NCBI GenBank assembly: GCA_052174475.1
Contig: JBQMRO010000049.1
Coordinates: 88,571 to 152,570 of the forward strand
DNA: 64,000 nucleotides
From: Arsenophonus sp052174475
Lineage (GTDB): Bacteria > Pseudomonadota > Gammaproteobacteria > Enterobacterales > Enterobacteriaceae
Reading direction: 5' to 3'
Under the pieces are notes generated by a model that was not told where the DNA came from, ran no database searches, and saw nothing but the letters and a program-made list of their open reading frames with translations. Positions 52,170-61,988 of this stretch are shown in pieces; position 1 is the first letter of the stretch; each line of letters begins with the position of its first letter. Position numbers and translations under genes: made by a program.

Positions 52170-53565
52170 CATTTTCAATGTATAGGTTTTAGAGATAGTG
52201 ACGTACATCCTGCTTATTAATTTCGTGAATGATTTCAACAATACAGAAATGATATATCATAAAAAGTCTATCCTAGAGATATTCACAAAACCAGATATTA
52301 CTATAATCCCTTCCATAGACTCATCTATAATGCTGACAGTTACCTAATAGTACCGCTGTTGAGGATGAGATTAAAGCCATGTTACGATAACATGCTCAAT
52401 GCCTCTTTATCGACGGGACCATAAATATCCTTGTCTATAACTGTTATTTGTTACTGCAAACCTATGAAACAGATATTAGTAATGTTAAGATTAAAGCTCT
52501 GAAGATTAGGGAGTCTCGTAGCAAACAATGGAATATGTTTTAACAGCTCATTATTACTGCCCTATCTGAAGTATGAAAAAGCGGCGAAGAGTTACTGCCA
52601 TACCTGTACTGCCTGCTTAGGCATGTTCAGCGACGATTTTTATGAAGCCCTAAGAGCATTTACGGTAAAAAGCACATCATCTCTCTGCTTAATAGCATCA
52701 GTAGACTGAAACAGCAATACCTTGAAATGCATCGACAATGACGGCTGTGTAATTTACACGATATTCGTTACGTTTATTTTTTGCCTGAAAGTATATACGT
52801 TCTGCTAGGCAAAATAATCACTTTTTCTTACTAGTTATTATTGACGACACTACGTATGGAGTAATGGAAGCTCGTTACGGTTGAAGATATCTATCAAAAG
52901 TCAAAATTAAACTAAATTGAATTCCTCAATAGCTAGTGAGCGCGTTGCTTAAGTATATCTTCTTCTAGGCTTGATACGAGATATGGCGCTTTTTATTTTT
53001 AGAATCTAGCAGCAAAAATTTTTCCAGAAATGTATTACAAATCTTGTTAGTATATAAAATAGCTGATATATATTAGCTTCACTCTCTAAAAGTATGTAAT
53101 AGAAAGTTAATGTGAGCTGCCGGAGGGGTTTTCTAGCTAGTAGAGAGAGTCGCGATGCCGATAATAAATCCCTTTATATTTTGTTAGTAAGGTTATCAAC
53201 CATCAAGAATCTAGAGAATAATCGAGAAAATAACTAGCATTCTCTACAAACTTTTTATCAGTCAACCACACTGGGTATCAATAAGAACGATGAATCCGAT
53301 TGAATCGGTTTTTGCGTAACAGTGTTAAGATATTAAGCTTACGCACAAATCGCTGTGGTTCAAGAAAACAATCCTTTCAATTGTATTAAAGTTGCCATAA
53401 TTTACTCAAAAAAGCGGGAAGGGGGGAGGGACCCGAATCAAGAGAGTTGATCTACTGTTTCTAGTGGTAAACAATGTCTAATTAAGGATGGAGAATAGAT
53501 TTATAAAACGTCAGAGTAGAACAGTGCCTAACTGGCACATAACAGATTTTCTAATAACTTGTATA
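52170..53565 (+). mobile_element. IS256-family relic
   Basis: The same order of fragments as the relic at 46100-47415: the 5' region from about 52200, transposase middle near 52490-52600 (KALKIRESRSKQWNM-like, then LLPYLKYEKAAKSYCH), a stretch near 52800-52860 matching the fold-back junction sequence, and a C-terminal part near 53140-53340. A right end near 53545-53562 (CAGATTTTCTAATAAC) is the terminal repeat. It begins about 70 bp upstream of ndk. Stops and frame changes are frequent. Confidence 0.73.
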
Positions 53566-53629
53566 AATAAAACAGTATTCAGATCATTAACATCTCCGAA
53601 TTAGCGTAGCTGTTTTTCCCCACACAATA

Positions 53630-54280
53630 CTATACTAGCTTGACTTTACAAGAATCAGCAAAACAAATAGGTATTGATTTGAAAACAACATTTAGATGGC
53701 GTTACTTCCTTCTTTGATTCAGCAGGCAACCAATATAAATAAGTAAATGGTATTGTTAAAATCAATAAAATATTTTATATGATTCTTTAAATGAAATCAT
53801 TCTTTTCTGCATAGAAAAAGCAGAAAACGCGGGGGAAGAGGAATAAAAGAAAAGAACAAGTTGTTGCGGTCTTAATTTCCCTAGATTAAAAGGGTCATAT
53901 GAGCGATGAGATTCTTGAAGAGTTTAATGCAGAGTGTGTTAGATATTTTCTTGAGCCGATCATCGATAAAGGCTTCACCTTTTATTTAGATGAAGTTAAA
54001 TGATATGCAACTTTTGCTAGCTAGAGCATGAAATTAGTTACCATCACCTAATAAGGCGAGATAATCAGAGAGTTATTGGTAAAGAATTCCAAATTTAAAA
54101 TCTGGAGAATTATATCAGACGATTAAAATGATAGCTGAGTAAATGTCCATGACATGAGGTCTTTTAGTTTACTAACTTATCTGCTTAGAAAAAATTATTT
54201 CAAATCACGACAATTGAAATACAAATTATCTAGAATTTCCTCTATGAGGAAAGAAGCAATATTTGTTAATATAGTCAATC
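53630..54280 (+). mobile_element. IS1595-type relic, copy 7 (5' truncated)
   Basis: Starts at the regulatory-helix/FRWR region: KQIGIDLKTTFRWRYFL near 53655-53705 is the best-preserved FRWR box in the window. The basic stretch (KAENAGEEE to KRKEQVVAVL) follows near 53820-53870 and the 3' part near 54080-54220. The N-terminal third seen in copies 2 and 6 is absent. It abuts the right end of the IS256 relic, so the two may have been joined by deletion. Confidence 0.7.
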
Positions 54281-54284
54281 TCCA

Positions 54285-54520
54285 TTAACATCATCTTATT
54301 TTCCTATTTAGGAACGGTAAATTCAGATACGCTATAGCGATTAGTTAAAATAGACTCAAGCTATCTTGCTTGCTTCAAGAACAGCACTGATTTCAGGTGT
54401 TATATTACCTGACGATAGAGCATTTATTATCATGATATTTTCCTTAACTATATTCCTAAGTAGCCTTAGTCTTAGTATTAATATGACTATATGACGAGGG
54501 TATATATAATATCCATAACC
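54285..54520 (-). mobile_element. IS481-family 5' fragment
   Basis: The 5' end of an IS481-type element only. Plus-strand landmarks ACGCTATAGCGATTAGT near 54340 and TTTATTATCATGATATTTTC near 54423 match 56735 and 56855 in the relic at 55884-56955, and GACGAGGGTATATATAAT near 54495 matches the end there. The remaining 384 bp to map hold a short ATAGAA microsatellite (54834-54853) and no gene remnant that I recognise. Confidence 0.6.
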
Positions 54521-54904
54521 AAACACCTAAATATTTACAATAGAGTAATAAATTAACTAATCTTAGTTATTATAGTAATAGGAAAAAATCTTGGCTTAAA
54601 TTAATAAGTTTATATTTGGCAAAGCATCTAATTCTTGTTGAACATAGAAAAACCAACGATAATTAACGATTAATTGGAAAATTAGATTGAAACGATTGAT
54701 TTAAAAAGAAGCTGCAATAATTTATCAAGACTCAAGATCAGAGTGCTAATCTAATTTTTTATTATGATATAATCACTGCGAAATTACTGGAAGAAATTTG
54801 ATTCTAAAATTAGTAGTAAATATTATTTACACTAATAGAAATAGAAATAGAAATTAGTAATATATTAACATAAAAACTTTTAAATTAAAGAGGTCAATCA
54901 AACA

Positions 54905-55702
54905 TTATTTGTTCACTAATACAGTTGAAATACATAGCTCTTCTTCTTTTCGTAAAGTGAAAATTTCACATCCATTATTGGTAACAGCTAAAGTATGTTC
55001 ATATTGTGCTGACCAACATCTATCTTTTGTTTTTACTGTCCAACCATCTTTTATTGTTCTAATACGATGATCGCCGATATTTACCATTGGCTCAATAGTA
55101 AACGTCATGCCTTTTTGCAGTATAACACCACCGTCATCAGCATCGTAATGTAAAACTTGAGGTTCTTCATGAAAAACTTGACCTATACCATGCCCACAAT
55201 ATTCACGCACGACAGAAAAATTATGCTGTTCAACAAATTTCTGAATTGTCTGACCTATCGTTCGTAACCGAATACCAGGTTTGATTATTTTTAAGGCAAG
55301 ATAAAGACTTTCTTGTGTTACTTTACATAATAGTTTGGCTTCTATAGTTGATTTGCCAATAATAAACATTTTAGATGTATCTCCATGAAAACCATTTTTA
55401 ATAATGGTAACATCAATATTAATGATATCACCTTCTTTTAAAATTTTTTCATCACTTGGAATACCATGACAAATAACATCATTAACGGATGTACAGATAG
55501 ATTTAGGAAATCCATGATAATTCAAACATGCTGGGATAGCTTGCTGTTTTTTGACGATATGTGAGTAACAGATGCGATCAAGGTCACCGGTGGTGACACC
55601 TGGCCTTATATAAGGTTCAATAATTTCTAATACTTCTGCCGCCAAATGTCCGGCAATACGCATTTTCTGAATATCTTCTTCCGTTTTAATTGAAATAGCC
55701 AT
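54905..55702 (-). CDS. map: Type I methionine aminopeptidase
   Basis: Map removes the initiator methionine from new proteins; it is a two-metal pita-bread-fold enzyme. The 265 residues match E. coli in length. Metal ligands can be assigned to the aspartate of INIDVTIIKNGFHGD and the next aspartate in GDTSKMF (about residues 97 and 108), the histidine of GHGIGQVFHEEP (about 171), the glutamate of FTIEPM (about 204), and the glutamate of AQYEHTLAVT (about 235). The ATG at 55702 follows a weak AGGCAG site. It is divergent from rpsB, as in E. coli, with an IS481 relic filling the gap. Confidence 0.97.
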   Translation of the reverse strand: MAISIKTEEDIQKMRIAGHLAAEVLEIIEPYIRPGVTTGDLDRICYSHIVKKQQAIPACLNYHGFPKSICTSVNDVICHGIPSDEKILKEGDIINIDVTIIKNGFHGDTSKMFIIGKSTIEAKLLCKVTQESLYLALKIIKPGIRLRTIGQTIQKFVEQHNFSVVREYCGHGIGQVFHEEPQVLHYDADDGGVILQKGMTFTIEPMVNIGDHRIRTIKDGWTVKTKDRCWSAQYEHTLAVTNNGCEIFTLRKEEELCISTVLVNK

Positions 55703-55883
55703 GAGCTCTGCCTATTTATACTTATTTAAGTGAGTAATAATACATATGCCAGCCAATTATGTTGATTAAATATAGATAATTATATGTTTACGGTTATGTT
55801 AGTAGTGAAGAATAATTATTCCAATTAATAACTTAAAATATCAATTTTTTAAAAAAATAAAAAGCTATTACTTCTATAATATC

Positions 55884-56955
55884 CAAGATGATAGTATAGT
55901 TTTTTTAAATAATTTAGGTTTAATCTTTAACCAATCTTTTATAGACTGCGTCTATGGACTTTTACTACTCAATCTTAATTAAGATAGCTCCTGATTGCAC
56001 AACTAACCATATCAATACAGAGTGATCTTAAGTTTTAGACTAGAATTAAATAATAGCTTTTGCAGCGCGAATCTCTTTCCATGTGCCAATTAAATTGCTT
56101 GAATATATCATTTATTTGAGGATGTAAGAGCACGCTAATTCAGTATTTTACATCAAGCTCTGTACACAAACATGGGAATTTCTATTCCCCCCAGTAGCTA
56201 AACGCATTTTACAAAGTAAAATGCGGTCTGTAAATTCTTTGCTATTTTCTGTAAGTATCTAATAGATAAGCATGAGACATGTTCGGTTAATATACGTAAA
56301 AAGAGCTGAGCATTAACCATAATCTTAGCATTGAGTAAACGGATAAAATCCATTGAGTGACGTGATCTATATTTATGAAAAGATAACGTCATACAGTTTT
56401 ATTTACTATTTACGGAAAATGTTTAAGACTATGTACAGATAATTATGCTAGCATCTTTAAACGCTTTATGGTTTTGAATTCAGTGCTTTGCCTTATTTCA
56501 CGCAAATTCCTTCTTCATAACTACATAAACAGCGATCTGACTAGATCAAAATACTACGGAGTTTATGAACATCTGAATATGATTAGTAGTAGATCATCAG
56601 AAAGGAAGAACATGTTTTTTGCAGAAAAACGACTATGGATTCTTTAACAGGTGACAGCATAATTGGAAAATAATGGGGAAAATGGCTGGGATCTCAACAT
56701 CATATTGTCTTACCCGTTAGAAACGATAAGTTCGGAGACGCTATAACCCTTAGTCAATAGACAGAAATCTTCTGGCCTAAAAAGTAGCATTAATTTTAGT
56801 TGTTGTAGTTTTATTTAATGATGGAGAGATGCGAGGATGATGGAGGGTAGCCCCTCATTATTATGATATTTTACCCTTAATTTACATCCTTTAGTAACTA
56901 TTTTGTCATAAATAAATGGTGCGCGACGAGAATTTATATAATAGTCTTAGACTAA
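55884..56955 (-). mobile_element. IS481-family relic between map and rpsB
   Basis: Reverse-strand translation includes HSMDFIRLLNAKIMVNAQLF (56360-56300), the counterpart of SMGFICFYKAENVLNARRFL at 5300 and of HSIDFIRFYNAKTAAGAQLF at 59903. C-terminal sequence lies toward 55900 and the 5' end near 56930 (GACGAGAATTTATATAAT). Broken by stops. The promoter region and leader of rpsB lie well clear of it. Confidence 0.75.
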
Positions 56956-57260
56956 ACAAATAGCCTAAAAGTAATGTTTAGTTTTCAAACTAAATTATTA
57001 TGACTGAGTCACATAAAAATGTAAATTGATGCCGTTAGCCATCACATATAATAAAATTGTATCAAAGTAAATTTTGACTTAAAAATGAAGAAACACTATT
57101 CATTTCAACCTAAATAATACTTTAATCAGAAGTATTCTTTTTAATTGATCAAATAGAATTAAACTCAGAAATATAATTATAACTGGTATTATTTGTGATT
57201 TTATGACATAAAATACACAGATTATTTTGTGAATTTTTAATAAAGAAAAACATTAATTAT

Positions 57261-57289
57261 TTCTAATATAAACTTAATTATGTTATAAT
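57261..57289 (+). promoter_or_regulatory. Candidate extended -10 promoter for rpsB
   Basis: TGTTATAAT at 57281-57289 is a perfect TATAAT hexamer with an upstream TG (extended -10). The -35 position (57261-57266, TTCTAA) is weak. It would give a leader of about 110 bases. In E. coli the rpsB leader mediates autogenous control by S2; I cannot confirm that structure here. Confidence 0.5.
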
Positions 57290-57408
57290 ATAAAGTTCAA
57301 TAGCTTTTTCAGGGTGCTCTTATTGTAGAAAAATATACAACTAATGAATCAGAGAGAATTAGATCTGTAGAGACACATAGCCAAATTGATTAAATTATAG
57401 AGGTTTAA

Positions 57409-58137
57409 ATGGCAACTACTGTTTCCATGCGCGATATGCTTCAAGCGGGAGTTCATTTTGGTCATCAAACTCGCTACTGGAATCCAAAGATGAAAACTTA
57501 CATCTTTGGTGTGCGCAATAAAGTGCATATCATTAATTTGGAAAAAACTGTTCAAATGTTCAATGAAGCATTAAATGAATTGACTAAAATTGCTTCAAGA
57601 AAAGGGAAAATTTTATTTGTTGGTACTAAGCGCGCAGCAAGCGAATCGATAAAAAAATCGGCTAATAATTGCGAGCAGTATTTTGTTAACCACCGATGGT
57701 TAGGTGGTATGTTGACTAACTGGAAAACTGTTCGTCAATCTATTAAGCGTTTAAAAGATTTAGAAGCACAATCTGAGGATGGTACTTTTGATAAGTTAAC
57801 CAAAAAAGAAGCATTAATGCGTACCCGTGAGCTTAACAAGCTAGAAAATAGTTTAGGTGGTATTAAAGAAATGGACGGTTTACCTGATGCTTTATTTGTT
57901 ATTGATGCAGAACATGAGCATATTGCTATTAAAGAAGCAAATAACTTAGGTATCCTTGTATTTGCGATTGTTGATACTAATTCTAATCCAGATAGTGTTA
58001 ATTACATCATTCCTGGTAATGATGATGCGATCCGTGCAGTTAAGTTGTATTTAGATGCTGTTGTTAAAGCTGTTTATAAAGGTCGTTATCAAGATCAAGC
58101 AATTAAACTAGAAGAAAACTTGATAGATACTGAATAA
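57409..58137 (+). CDS. rpsB: 30S ribosomal protein S2
   Basis: S2 is needed to complete the 30S subunit and to bring in S1. The 242 residues are full length: MATTVSMRDMLQAGVHFGHQ at the start, TRYWNPKMKTYIFGVRNKVH, VNHRWLGGMLTNWKTVRQSI near 85 and DALFVIDAEHEHIAIKEANN near 160. A strong AGAGG ribosome-binding site precedes the ATG. It is followed 157 bp later by tsf, the conserved rpsB-tsf pair. The protein is highly conserved, unlike its surroundings, showing strong purifying selection. Confidence 0.98.
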   Translation: MATTVSMRDMLQAGVHFGHQTRYWNPKMKTYIFGVRNKVHIINLEKTVQMFNEALNELTKIASRKGKILFVGTKRAASESIKKSANNCEQYFVNHRWLGGMLTNWKTVRQSIKRLKDLEAQSEDGTFDKLTKKEALMRTRELNKLENSLGGIKEMDGLPDALFVIDAEHEHIAIKEANNLGILVFAIVDTNSNPDSVNYIIPGNDDAIRAVKLYLDAVVKAVYKGRYQDQAIKLEENLIDTE

Positions 58138-58294
58138 TAAGGATAGCTCTTCGTTATTGATAGAAGAGTATTATGGGCTAGGTTTACAATATATTGATTA
58201 CATAGCTTAATTACTTTCTTTTTAGTTATTAGAATAGGAATTGTTTGCGTAGGGGGTACTCCTATCCAATCAGGGATAATAAGGAATAAATCAC

Positions 58295-59107
58295 ATGTTT
58301 CGAATTACCGCTGCTTTAGTAAAAGAACTACGTGAACGTACTGGCGTAGGCATAATGGAGTGTAAAAAGGCATTAATTGAAGCTAGCGGAAATATTAAAT
58401 TAGCTATCGATAATATGCGTAAATCAGGTCAAGCAAAAGCTGCTAAGAAATCCAGTCGAGTAGCCGCCGAAGGCGTGGTAATGGCGAAAATTTCTGATAA
58501 TGGTAAATTTGGAGCGTTGCTCGAATTGAATTGTGAAACGGATTTTGTAGCTAAGGATGCAAATTTTATAGCATTCGGTAATGAAATATTAAAATCCGTT
58601 GTCGAAAATAAATTCTTAATTATTGATGAATTAAAGAGAAAATTTGAAGAACAACGTACAGCAATTGTTACTAAAATTGGTGAAAATATTAATATTCGCC
58701 GAATCAAGATTATAGAAGGTGAAAAAATCGGCTATTATTTACATGGTACTCGTATTGGCGTTTTTGTATCTGCTAAAGGTGCGGATGATGAGCTTATTAA
58801 GCATATTGCGATGCATATCGCAGCGAGTAAACCTGAATGTGTTACACCGGCAGATGTGCTAACAGATGTTCTTACTCATGAACATCAAATTCAATTTGAC
58901 ATAGCAATGCAATCTGGTAAATCTCGTGAAATTGCGGAAAAAATAGTAACTGGCCGCATGAATAAATTTATCAATGAGATTTCTTTAACTGGTCAACAAT
59001 TTGTTATGGATCCAAGCAAAACAGTTGGTTTATTTCTAAAAGAGAAAAATGTAACAGTAACTAACTTTATTCGTTTTGAAGTTGGTGAAGGTATTGAAAA
59101 ACTATAA
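58295..59107 (+). CDS. tsf: Elongation factor Ts, C-terminally shortened
   Basis: EF-Ts exchanges GDP for GTP on EF-Tu. The 270 residues start MFRITAALVKELRERTGVGI, contain the family motif CKKALIEASGNIKLAIDNMR near residue 24 and the EF-Tu-contacting segment LNCETDFVAKDANFIAFG near 76, and end VGEGIEKL. The E. coli protein continues about 13 residues further (its terminal helix); here a TAA follows EKL. The core, subdomains and coiled-coil motif are present, so function is expected. An AAGGA site precedes the ATG. Confidence 0.97.
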   Translation: MFRITAALVKELRERTGVGIMECKKALIEASGNIKLAIDNMRKSGQAKAAKKSSRVAAEGVVMAKISDNGKFGALLELNCETDFVAKDANFIAFGNEILKSVVENKFLIIDELKRKFEEQRTAIVTKIGENINIRRIKIIEGEKIGYYLHGTRIGVFVSAKGADDELIKHIAMHIAASKPECVTPADVLTDVLTHEHQIQFDIAMQSGKSREIAEKIVTGRMNKFINEISLTGQQFVMDPSKTVGLFLKEKNVTVTNFIRFEVGEGIEKL

Positions 59108-59111
59108 ACTA

Positions 59112-59161
59112 ATTTGCCTGCTTGAAGTAGCGGCAAATAAGTAAATGATGATATCATTTAC
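59112..59161 (+). terminator. Two consecutive hairpins after tsf
   Basis: The first stem pairs 59112-59118 (ATTTGCC) with 59132-59138 (GGCAAAT), and an inner GCT/AGC extension. The second pairs 59141-59149 (GTAAATGAT) with 59153-59161. They start 5 bp after the tsf stop. No T-run follows, so they may be 3'-end stabilisers rather than Rho-independent terminators. Confidence 0.45.
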
Positions 59162-59346
59162 TAAATGGAGGCAATAACAAACAGTTCTGTTTTAGAAAAC
59201 TTTAAAACTTTTTTAGTTTAACAAAAATATATATAAATATATACCATTAAATTATTTAATTTAACATATGCTTTAATCTATTAAATTAAAGTTAGTTTAA
59301 ATACTAACTTTTCTTCTTATAAAAAATAAAAAACTTAATTAATTAT

Positions 59347-60400
59347 TTGGTTCCGGATCATTATATAGATCCTCCTCGTCCTAGGACACTATTTCATGCT
59401 AATATGACTCTGTCAGAGATATAGTTAAGGCAAAATATCATGATGCTGACGCTCCCCCATCGTCAGCTAACTACAACACCTAAATCTCTCTTGCTATTCA
59501 GGTCAATAAAAATCTTAAATCTATTTCACTAACCGTTACGGCATATGCAAATTTACCGTTGCTAAATGCCAAAACGAGATGACACTGATGATTACAGCTA
59601 TATTTACCATCATGTTTTTACGAAAAACCTTTTTATCCTCTCAACGATCTACTGATCGCAGTACACAAATTACTGAACTACCGTAGTATTTTGATCTACT
59701 CAGATCGCTGTTTACGAATATCCGGTAGAATGGAGTTTGCGTGAAATGAAGAGGAAGTCACCCCATTTCCTCCATAAAGTTAAAGCATGAAGGATTTAAA
59801 ATCTACAAACTTATTGTTATCATGCACTTAAACGTAAGCATCTTTCGAAGATGCCAAATAAAACTTCACAATATCATCTTTTGTAGGTATATATCGTGGC
59901 ACTCAATTGATTTTATCCGTTTTTATAATGCTAAGACCGCGGCAGGTGCTCAACTCTTTTTATGTGATCTTAATCAAATATATCCACATAGCTATCCATC
60001 GTATACTTACAGATAATATCAAAGAATTTATAAAACACCTTTTTGGTCTGCGAAAATATTTAACCAATGGAAAATAGGAACACATCTGTTTATGTGTAGA
60101 GCTTGGTATAGAACACTGACTTAGGCCAGCTGAGGCATTCTCAAACGAGTGGTATAGATGAATGATTTAATCGCGTATAGAGGATAAGCTACAAAGCCAT
60201 TATTTAATTTTAGTGAAGAGTTTAAGATTACTCTGCATCGATATGTTTTAGTGTACAATCAAAAATTAGCCTAATTAGTAAATGATAGTAAAACTCCATT
60301 ATAGTCTATAAAAGATAGGTTCAAAGTTAAATCTAAATTATTTAAAAAAATCATACTATCTTCCGGGATGTAATAATTAATCAAGTATTTTATACTTAGA
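59347..60400 (+). mobile_element. IS481-family relic between tsf and pyrH
   Basis: Starts TCCGGATCATTATATAGAT (59351) like the other left ends. The transposase middle is marked by HSIDFIRFYNAKTAAGAQLF and LCDLNQIYPHSY (59900-59985), and the C-terminal region by a decayed MVERFN-type segment near 60160 and residues near 60330. It separates pyrH from tsf, which are close neighbours in E. coli. Broken by stops. pyrH begins 56 bp beyond its end. Confidence 0.77.
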
Positions 60401-60455
60401 CTTTAAACTAAAAATTTTAAACCTTCAATAATTTATCTGTTCAGGACGAAACACC

Positions 60456-61184
60456 ATGGCAACTAATACAAAACCCGTATATAAACGTATCTTGCTTAAG
60501 CTTAGTGGCGAAGCTTTGCAAGGTTCAGAAGGTTTTGGTATTGATGCAAGCGTTTTAGATCATATTGCACATGAAATTAAGGAACTAGTAGAATTATCAA
60601 CACAGGTTGGTATAGTTATTGGTGGTGGTAACCTATTTCGTGGTATTCGACTAACTGAAGCTGGGATGAATCGTGTCGTTGGCGATCACATGGGAATATT
60701 GGCGACAGTAATGAATGGATTAGCCATGCGTGATGCTTTACATCGTGCATATGTTAATGCCAAACTCATGTCTACAATACCATTAAATGGTATGTGTGAT
60801 AATTATAGTTGGACTAAGGCAATTAGCTTGCTTCGTAATGGCAGAGTTGTTATTTTCTCAGCAGGAACTGGAAATCCTTTTTTTACAACAGATTCAGCAG
60901 CTTGTTTACGAGGAATAGAAATTGAAGCAGATGTTATTTTAAAAGCAACCAAAGTTGACGGTGTTTATTCCTGCGACCCATCAAAGTATTCAGATGCTGT
61001 TTTTTATAAAAAATTAACTTATCAAGACGTATTGGAACGCGAATTAAAAGTGATGGATTTGGCAGCGTTTATTTTAGCTCGTGATCATAATTTACCTATC
61101 CGTGTTTTTAACATGAATAAACCCAGTGCGTTACATCGAATTATGATGGGTGAAAATGAAGGCACGTTAATCTCGCGTGATTAA
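60456..61184 (+). CDS. pyrH: Uridylate kinase
   Basis: PyrH phosphorylates UMP to UDP and is a hexameric member of the amino-acid-kinase family, activated by GTP and inhibited by UTP in enterobacteria. The 242 residues show KRILLKLSGEALQGSEGFGI at the start, VIGGGNLFRGIRL near 53, AGTGNPFFTTDSAACLRGIE near 140, and KVDGVYSCDPSKY near 168. An AGGA site precedes the ATG. It is followed by frr 114 bp on, as in E. coli. With ndk in the same window it covers the UMP-to-UTP steps. Confidence 0.97.
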   Translation: MATNTKPVYKRILLKLSGEALQGSEGFGIDASVLDHIAHEIKELVELSTQVGIVIGGGNLFRGIRLTEAGMNRVVGDHMGILATVMNGLAMRDALHRAYVNAKLMSTIPLNGMCDNYSWTKAISLLRNGRVVIFSAGTGNPFFTTDSAACLRGIEIEADVILKATKVDGVYSCDPSKYSDAVFYKKLTYQDVLERELKVMDLAAFILARDHNLPIRVFNMNKPSALHRIMMGENEGTLISRD

Positions 61185-61298
61185 TCTCTTGAGAAAGGTA
61201 GATGATTTTTGACAATATAATATTTAACATCATTAAAATAATTGAATTGGGTATCGGTTATAGCCTAAATATTTATAACCACTTATAAGGGTTTAAAC

Positions 61299-61856
61299 GT
61301 GATTAATAAAATTAAAAAAGATGCTCAAGAACGTATGGAAAAAAGCGTTCAAGCATTAAAAAGTCAAATTAATAAAATTCGTACTAGTCGGGCATCGCCA
61401 AGTTTATTGGATGGTATTATGGTTAAATATTATGGTTCTGCAACCCCATTACGTCAGTTAGCGAATATTACAACTGAGGATTCATGTACACTCGTTATTA
61501 CTGTATTTGATCGTACGTTATTGCCGGCAGTAGAAAAAGCTATTATAGCATCAGATCTAGGTCTTAATCCTTCTTCAGCAGGAACTATTATACGGCTGCC
61601 TTTACCACCGTTAACGGAAGAACGACGTAAGGATTTAATTAAAGTTGTCCGTAATGATGCTGAACAAATGCGTGTATCTGTTCGTAATGCACGGCGTGAT
61701 GCAAATGATAAGATTAAGATTTTACTAAAAGATAAAAAAATTAGTGATGATCATGAACGTCGAGTACAAGATGAAATCCAGAAGTTAACTAATAATTATA
61801 TTATGAAAATTGATGAATCTCTGGAAGAAAAAGAAAAAGAATTGATGGAATTTTAA
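61299..61856 (+). CDS. frr: Ribosome recycling factor, GTG start
   Basis: RRF, with EF-G, splits post-termination ribosomes. The 185 residues match the standard length. The start is GTG at 61299, preceded by AAGGG; E. coli frr also starts with GTG, so this is inherited. Conserved parts are INKIRTSRASPSLLDGIMV near residue 25, TPLRQLANITTEDS, SDLGLNPSSAGTIIRLPLPP near 90, TEERRKDLIKVV and the C-terminal helix ending in ELMEF. Spacing to pyrH and dxr is wider than in E. coli but the order pyrH-frr-dxr is kept. Confidence 0.98.
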   Translation: MINKIKKDAQERMEKSVQALKSQINKIRTSRASPSLLDGIMVKYYGSATPLRQLANITTEDSCTLVITVFDRTLLPAVEKAIIASDLGLNPSSAGTIIRLPLPPLTEERRKDLIKVVRNDAEQMRVSVRNARRDANDKIKILLKDKKISDDHERRVQDEIQKLTNNYIMKIDESLEEKEKELMEF

Positions 61857-61988
61857 ACCTTTTATAATAAGGTCATAAGGTATACATAAAGTAAGTATGC
61901 ATTTATTATATCTTTTAATTTATTACTATATGTTATATATCTAAGTTAGTATAATTTTTTAATTAAATAGTAGAGCATATATATCAAG

